Origin: Sodiomyces alkalinus F11
Taxonomy: Eukaryota; Ascomycota; Sordariomycetes; Glomerellales; Plectosphaerellaceae
Direction: 5' to 3'
Length of the DNA stretch: 64,000 nucleotides
Assembly: GCF_003711515.1 (NCBI RefSeq)
Contig: NW_021167086.1
Span: forward strand, 502,330-566,329
Shown here: positions 58,091 to 64,000 of the stretch, piece by piece
Numbering within the stretch: position 1 is the stretch's first letter
Layout of the letters: each line of letters begins with the position of its first letter
Translations under genes and position numbers: made by a program
Notes under the pieces: generated by a model
What the model saw: the letters and a program-made list of their open reading frames with translations, nothing else
Told to the model about the DNA's origin: nothing
Databases searched by the model: none

Positions 58091-60432
58091 CGACCTACTT
58101 GTTTGAGCCGGCTGCCCACTTTCCATCTTTGCATGGCGCAGGACCGGGTGGTACGACGATCACCGTCGCTGGACCGCACGTGTTGGATGGTGGACGATCA
58201 TAACGGCCGGGTTCACAGGCTACGATGGGTGGACACATTCAGGAAAAGCAAAGGGTAAGGGTGATGAGGACAAATGAGGGGGAGCTCCCGGCGCACATGA
58301 TGATTCCATGATGATTCTTGATTTTCCCTGATGGGAAAGCGATCGAACTGGTACGTCTGGTTTGGACAGTACGAGGTCAAGTCGGCGCGTTTGCTTTTTT
58401 TTTTTTTTTCTCTCTTTCTTCTTGCTCTTTCAACTAATTCAGCCGAAAGACGTATATATGTGCTCTTCTGCACTTTATATCTGTTGTGCGGGAGGGGCCT
58501 TCTCTGCCCTCGGTCAGAAGAGATGAAGTATCACGGCCGGGTTGGAAGGGAACTAATGAAGGACACGGCGGATATCACTTTCGCCAGTTTGGCCGGATAG
58601 GTATCGACGCATTACGCACGAGAAAGGGAGGTCGTTTGCTGCAGGTCTTGCTAGTTGGTTTGTGTAGATAAGGCCTGGTTAATGGTAATGACACGATGAA
58701 GCCACTCGGGCGTGGAAACATTTGAGGCATCGACTGAGTCTTAGGGAGCCCTTCCTTTTTTTCTTCTTTTTTTTCTTTTTTTTCTTTTTTCTTCTTTTTT
58801 TTTCTTCTTATCTTTTCCCTTGATACCTCGATGGAGTTTTATGAGCAGGGTATGATGTTAGTTGCGTAACAAAAGAACCCCCAGGTCAGCAGAGCTGTGT
58901 TAGTGGAGAGGAGGTCATCCGAGACTTGAGGGTAAAGCGAGCAAGACATGACAAGGCCATGTGCCCTCTGGGACGGACGTAATGATAGACGTCGCATTTC
59001 CGTGGTTTTACTAAGGTATTACGATCGATTATTCTTGTACCAAGGTATACGAAGTCATGGTAAGGTACCTGTGTTAAAAGGTTCGTATTTTCTTTCCCCG
59101 CCCAAGCAGATAAGAGCCTGCTGCCTATTTTCGCGGGAGCTAGGACCTGACTTTTAGCCCTACCTAGGTCCTAAAAAGGAAAAAGAAGGCAAAAGAAGGC
59201 CGAAGAGAAAAAAAGACCAACCTCAGCCACTTGGTACAACCCCATCTTGGACTCCTGAAACGCAGGACAACACAGGGAGACTACACAGCACTTATACTGC
59301 CAAATGTGCGTGCTGTGTGCTCTGCTCAGCCACTACCATGGCTTGCCTCTCTGCTGCTCGTGACCAAAGGCTTGTGTTGTGGTCAGTCGTTTTGGTCATT
59401 ATAACCATCATAAACACCGGAGGCAGCGCGGGGCTGGGTGTCAGTATCCCATACAGGTACTAGTCACGAGTCCGAGCCAAGAGGGTTCAAAAGTCAGGCA
59501 GAGCGATATATTTCGTGCTTTTTCCATTTCCTTTTGGGGTCCTTTCAGAACGTCCCGTCCCCCCCAAGATGTGAAAGGGGACGCACGCATGTTTGTTCGC
59601 CCTCGACTTTGCCCCGCCACATCGACCAATTAATAGGAACGTTGCACCACTGTATTGCCGTTGAAGCCCTCCCGTTCCCCGTTCCCCGTTCCCCGTTCCC
59701 CTGCGCCCTACGCACAGGCACTTGCCCGGTGTACCAATTCGTACAGAACAGTGGGTCCGTCTCTCTCCCACGAACCCAGCACAGGTACTCCATACACTAA
59801 GGTACTGCAAAAGACGTTTGGAAGGTGGGCTAATGCGAGGTATGCTAGGTACAGATACCTCTGCACTGCTTCTCCAGAGAGCACAGGTCATCAGCACCCT
59901 GAAAAGCTCGCTGGTATCCAACAGCTCTGACTCCTTATCCAATCTTTACTTTCTTTTACTTTACGCATCATCGAGGGCCCGCCCATGATTCGGCTTGTTT
60001 AGTCCCCGGTCAACCCTCTCATTTATGCCGAAGTTCAAGTAACACTAGATTCATTCGAGCCTTTCTCCCCCGGTACACTCGTTAGAACCTTTTTCTTTAG
60101 TCTCCCGAGTCGTCATACCTTCAATAACTACCTAGTTCTATTCGCGTCACTCCCGACAGGGCCGAACCTCTGGAACCTACCTTTCCGACCTCTCCTAGCC
60201 GACTACTGTCACGGCTCAGGTGTCAAAGCACAGCACAGTTGGCGCTTTTTTATATTTTTCTTCTTCTTCTTCCTCTTCTTGTTCTTTTTTTCTTCTTTTT
60301 TTATAGCTACTTTTGGTTGCTGTTGGTCGCTCTTCATCCCCAGCTCCGTGTTTTCTCGCTCCTGTCCACCAGGGCTTCGTGCGCCGTGCTTCGTACCCCC
60401 ATCCTTCGTGCTTCCCACCCAGACGGAAGGCG
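58091..60432. other. Intergenic region before the checkpoint kinase
   Basis: No gene is supported in 2.3 kb. It has T-rich tracts (58396-58411, 58755-58806, 60246-60303), a GTAC motif group near 59040-59070, and four CGTTCCC-type units (59671-59701). The last tract probably lies in the kinase 5' leader. Confidence 0.5.
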
Positions 60433-62903
60433 ATGGCCCCCCCCCGCGCCGAGAAGAGCCAATTGAAGCGCCCCCGAGTGAGTCCGGCCCTGTTCTCTCC
60501 AGCTCTCTGGCGCTCCCTGATTGACCGCGGCCTCTGTTTCAAGGGCTCGCTTCCGGAGGACGACCTGGACTCCAAGAAGCCCCGCCGCTCCGAGAGGCTC
60601 TCCGTCAACGCCAACTCTGCTGCCGCCCCGGACAACAACAAGGCCAGGACCAAGGCCAAGGGCGCCGCCAACAAGACCCCCGTCACACACGAACAGCACC
60701 TGCCTTCCCCGCTGACCCATCTGGGCACCACCGAGTCCGAGTCCGAAGAGGCCCTGCGCAAGGAACCGACGGCCACGCCGCCCCAAGGCCGCCCGAGCCA
60801 GGTGAACCCGAGGGAGGATACCGTGTCGCAGACCAATGTCCTGTCTTCGCCGCCGCAGGATACGCAGGCGTTTTCCCAGTACCCGCCGGAGACCAGGGAC
60901 ACTTTCCCCGGTGAAGTGGAGGACGAGGCGAGGGAGGGCGTATGGGGGTACCTGCTCCCGCTCAATGCCAAGTATGGTCCCTCTATCGCGATGAGGAAGC
61001 GGACGTCCTGCCCTTTGCCGAAGGCGTCCGGCGGCGGTGGGACGGCGGACAGGAAGGGAAAGTCGCCCTTGCGGACAGGGGATGCCAATGGCAATGTGGC
61101 TGGCGGGTACTTGATCGGTCGACATCCCGAATGTGGTGAGTAGTGATTTTTCTTTTTCCTCTTTTTTTTTCTTCTTTTCTTTTTTTTTTGTTTGACCTCC
61201 TCTCTTACGAAAAATGACCTGGGCTGCGTCGCTGACCGTTGCGTATAGACATCGTTGTGGACGACGCCAGTGTATCGAACCGGCACTGCCTCATCTTCAC
61301 CGAAAACAAAGGCGGAGACACCGTCGCCATCGTCGAGGACCTCTCCAGCAACGGCACCTTCGTCAACGAAGCCCTCCTGGGCCGAAACCAACGGAGAGAG
61401 CTGCAGCAGTCGGACGAGATCGCCGTGCTCGACAAGGAGCGCTTTATCTTCCGGTATCCCAAGACCCGCCAGACCAGCGCCTTCCTGCAGTCGTACACCC
61501 TGCTCGAGAAGCTGGGCAAGGGGCACTTTGCCGAGGTGTTCCTCTGCGTCGAGAAGTCGACGGGTCAGCGCTACGCCGTCAAGGTCTTCACCAAGACGCC
61601 CGGCATGGAGGAGAGGACGAAGCAGGACGGTCTGCAGCAGGAAATAGCGGTTCTCATGGGCGTGAGCCATCCTAACGTCCTGTGCCTCAAGGATACGTTC
61701 AACGAGCGGAATGCCGTCTATCTCGTCTTGGAACTCGCTTCCGAGGGCGAGCTGTTCAATTTTATAGTGCAGAAGCAGAAACTCACCGAAAACGAAACCC
61801 GGAAGCTGTTTATTCAACTATTCCAGGGCGTCAAGTACTTGGTTCGTATTCCCTTCCTCCTCGTCCTTCTTCTCATCTTCGCACTCCTCATTTTCGTCCT
61901 GCCCCCACCTCTTTGGTGAGCGAACTGCCAGACTGACACGAGCCGGAGCAGCATGAGAGAAATATCGTCCACAGAGACATCAAGCCGGAGAACATTCTCA
62001 TGGTGGACAAGGACCTCCGTGTGAAGCTTGCCGATTTTGGCCTAGCCAAGATTATCGGCGAGGAGTCATTCACCACAACGCTCTGCGGTACGCCTAGTTA
62101 CGTGGCGCCGGAGATCTTGGCCGATTCCAAGCACCGCAAGTACACCAAGGCCGTGGACGTCTGGTCTCTGGGCGTGGTATTGTACATCTGTCTGTGCGGC
62201 TTTCCTCCATTCTCCGATGAGCTGTTCTCCAAGGATTTCCCCTACACCTTGTCCCAGCAGATCAGGAGTGGTCGGTTCGACTACCCGTCGCCTTACTGGG
62301 ACTCAGTTGGCGACCCAGCTCGTAAGTAGCCCCGACTTTTCGACTATGCTTTTTCTCTTTTTCGTCCTTTACCTTTCGCCTTTCACATCCCATTCCCCAA
62401 TTTTTTTTTGTCAGAAAAAGAGGGATGAGTCTAACGACATGGCAGTCGACCTGATCGATTCGATGCTGGTGGTGGACCCCGAACGACGTTACACGATCGA
62501 CCAATGCCTGGCCCATCCATGGGTGACCCAGGGCCCGCCCAACGTCTACGACAGTACGGATGGCCTGGTTGGCGGCATCCGGGGGCTGGAAGTCCAGCGG
62601 CGGGGCATGACTAGAGAGCGGACGCTGCTCGCGTCCCTCAACACGGTGGACGTCGCAACTCGGCCCGTGGGAGACAGCCAGACGCCCGTTAAGATCTTCT
62701 CGAAGAACCCCGACGTGCCGGAGGCGGGCAAGGCCGGGGCCTCCGCGATCAAGGAGCCGGGACCAGCGCATAACCGGGCCGTTGGTGAGTTCGTGGCCAT
62801 GGGGGGCAAGGGGGACGAGCAGCTGTTCTCGAATGACGATAAGAGCGTTTACTCGACAGCAGACGTAACGGATGTGAAGAAGAAGAGCAAGGACCGTCGG
62901 TGA
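60433..62903 (+). CDS. FHA-domain checkpoint Ser/Thr kinase (Chk2/Rad53 family), four or five exons
   Basis: Nuclear DNA-damage checkpoint kinase, activated by ATM/ATR-type kinases. Exons 60433-61135, 61249-61841, 61952-62321 and 62446-62903 are in phase, giving 707 residues. A 66-nt in-frame segment (60478-60543; GTGAGT...TTTCAAG) may be an extra intron, giving 685. A disordered N-terminus with SQ sites precedes one FHA domain (about 168-305: GRHPECD, SNRHCLIF, LSSNGTFVN). The kinase domain (about 317-585) has GKGHFAEV, AVKV (Lys346), HRDIKPEN (Asp441), DFG (460-462), GTPSYVAPE and HPW. The last intron is placed to end at CGACATGGCAG, because this restores GDPALDLIDSML and has a CTAAC branch site 12 bases before. 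One FHA suggests the Neurospora PRD-4/MUS-59 group rather than two-FHA Rad53. Confidence 0.92.
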
Positions 62904-63882
62904 AGGGGGCAGTGACTTTTGTGACCCAGCCGCAGCGGGACTTTTGTGTTCAGGGTCCCTGTCTCAGGGCGTATATGGATTGTACGGTTTCTAGTATTGA
63001 GGTCTGGTTTGTTTCGTCATTGTATTTCTGAATGGACTATCAGGGATTCGGGGCTTGAGCCGGGGACAGAGGGTCTGTCCAGGCTCGGCGCAACTGACTG
63101 GCTGGCTAGGCCGAGCTATTATATATTGGAGACTAGGCAGAACCATCTTTGGTGGGAGCCGTTACTACCCTTTCTAGGTACAGGCAGTTGACGGGACATT
63201 GTGGAGGGGTTGTCATTTAATGTCGACAGAACGGGGTTTGCATCCAACATCTAGACCGAAAGGGGTACGGCGTTGTCGCGGGACTCACTAAGGTACCTAA
63301 AGGTCCCTGATTAATTATTTTTACCTCTTTGGTTGTATCAGAAGTATGGTGTCGGTTCCGTTTCGGAGTTATGTAAAGTACGTAAGGTAGGTGAAGGTTG
63401 TATGTTTCCAGAGCTTCAGATAGCGTAGCAGCATTCTCTCCCTTGAAGTATCAAGAGCTTATCGTGTCAATGGTGGTTGGGAGCTTGAAAATGATTGACA
63501 GTTGTTGGAAACTGCCGGCCGGAGATTTGCCGGTCCCAACCGGGTCACCGCCTTCGCGTAGAGGTCCTATTTCGGTTTAGCGCCCCTCCTCGCACAGGCA
63601 GAAAAAATTCCGGTGGGCACACTGCAAGGACCATCCAGACTCACCACCCACGCAAGAAACAAGAGACCCCGCTGGGCCACAATCGAAGCAACACCCGTTC
63701 TTCGACAACCACCGGCGAAACATCTCGAACCAAACCCACCCCCCTCCTCCTCCTCGCCCTTCATCCCCTCCACGCCGAGGCATCCCCAACACGATCACAT
63801 CGGACCTGGCGCCCCTCTTTTCAAAACTCCCAACCGTAAATTCGTCGGGCGGGGCCAAAGCGACAGAGATTGAAACGCAATC
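62904..63882. other. Intergenic region, kinase 3' flank and eIF3m promoter
   Basis: No gene is seen in 979 bases. Short palindromic motifs (AAGGTACCTAAAGG near 63290, AAAGTACGTAAGG near 63375) occur midway. Confidence 0.55.
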
Positions 63883-64000
63883 ATGGCGGCCGGATCCACC
63901 CAAAATGCGCAGCCCCAGCTGCTCTTCGTGGACGGCACGTTCGCGGAGCTGGCGACCGAGATGGCCGAATACCTGAACGTCGTCGACGAGATCAAGCCCC
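63883..64000 (+). CDS. Probable eIF3 subunit M, 5' part only
   Basis: Thirty-nine codons are visible before the window ends: [18 protein letters not shown] then [21 protein letters not shown]. This resembles the N-terminus of fungal eIF3m, a PCI-domain subunit of the translation initiation factor 3 complex. The ATG follows the leader CGCAATC, with stops upstream in frame. The PCI domain that would confirm it lies outside the window, so the name is an inference from a short segment. Confidence 0.55.
   Translation, partial: MAAGSTQNAQPQLLFVDGTFAELATEMAEYLNVVDEIKP

Noticed and set aside
62406..62445. Acceptor TTTTGTCAG or AAGAG for the last Chk2 intron
   Set aside because: The first breaks phase. 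The second adds unusual residues. The CATGGCAG acceptor with a CTAAC branch site restores the conserved LDLIDSML.

Overview
The window comes from a filamentous ascomycete, most likely a Sordariomycete. Genes have short introns with GT...CTAAC/CTGAC...AG signals, include a Nik1/OS-1 type histidine kinase, and surround a repeat island almost cleared of CpA/TpG, the mark of repeat-induced point mutation (RIP). I assembled gene models by reading splice sites and keeping phase across exons. All homology statements rest on recognised motifs, not on searches.

Left arm (1-28,400): phosphomannomutase (-), a CaCA-family cation/Ca2+ exchanger (-), condensin kleisin Brn1 (+), a six-exon SAM plus HMG-box protein (-), a 5.7-kb non-coding stretch holding an intron-containing tRNA-His(GTG), a small coiled-coil protein with a 20-nt micro-exon (+), and the group III hybrid histidine kinase (-). 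These are housekeeping and signalling genes with no operon-like link.

Repeat island (about 29,090-44,180): a small TIR element (29,397-44,176) is split by a 14.3-kb Ty3/gypsy LTR retroelement (29,521-43,827) transcribed on the minus strand. Gag, protease, reverse transcriptase, RNase H and integrase can all be read through RIP-type stops. Its primer-binding site matches the 3' end of the tRNA-His gene at 17.8 kb. Between pol and the 3' LTR lies an unusual accessory module: a ULP1/C48-like SUMO-protease gene (-) facing a Cys-rich gene (+). This module is the best candidate for something undescribed.

Right arm (44,200-64,000): a gene-poor stretch with a 955-base assembly gap, a Munc13-like MUN/C2 protein (-), a BAR-PH-ArfGAP protein (+), an FHA-domain checkpoint kinase of the Chk2 family (+), and the start of a probable eIF3m gene (+) cut by the window end. 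Intergenic DNA throughout carries short palindromic motifs (GGTACC/CCTTAGG, TACGGAGTA, TACGAAGTA) and simple repeats.
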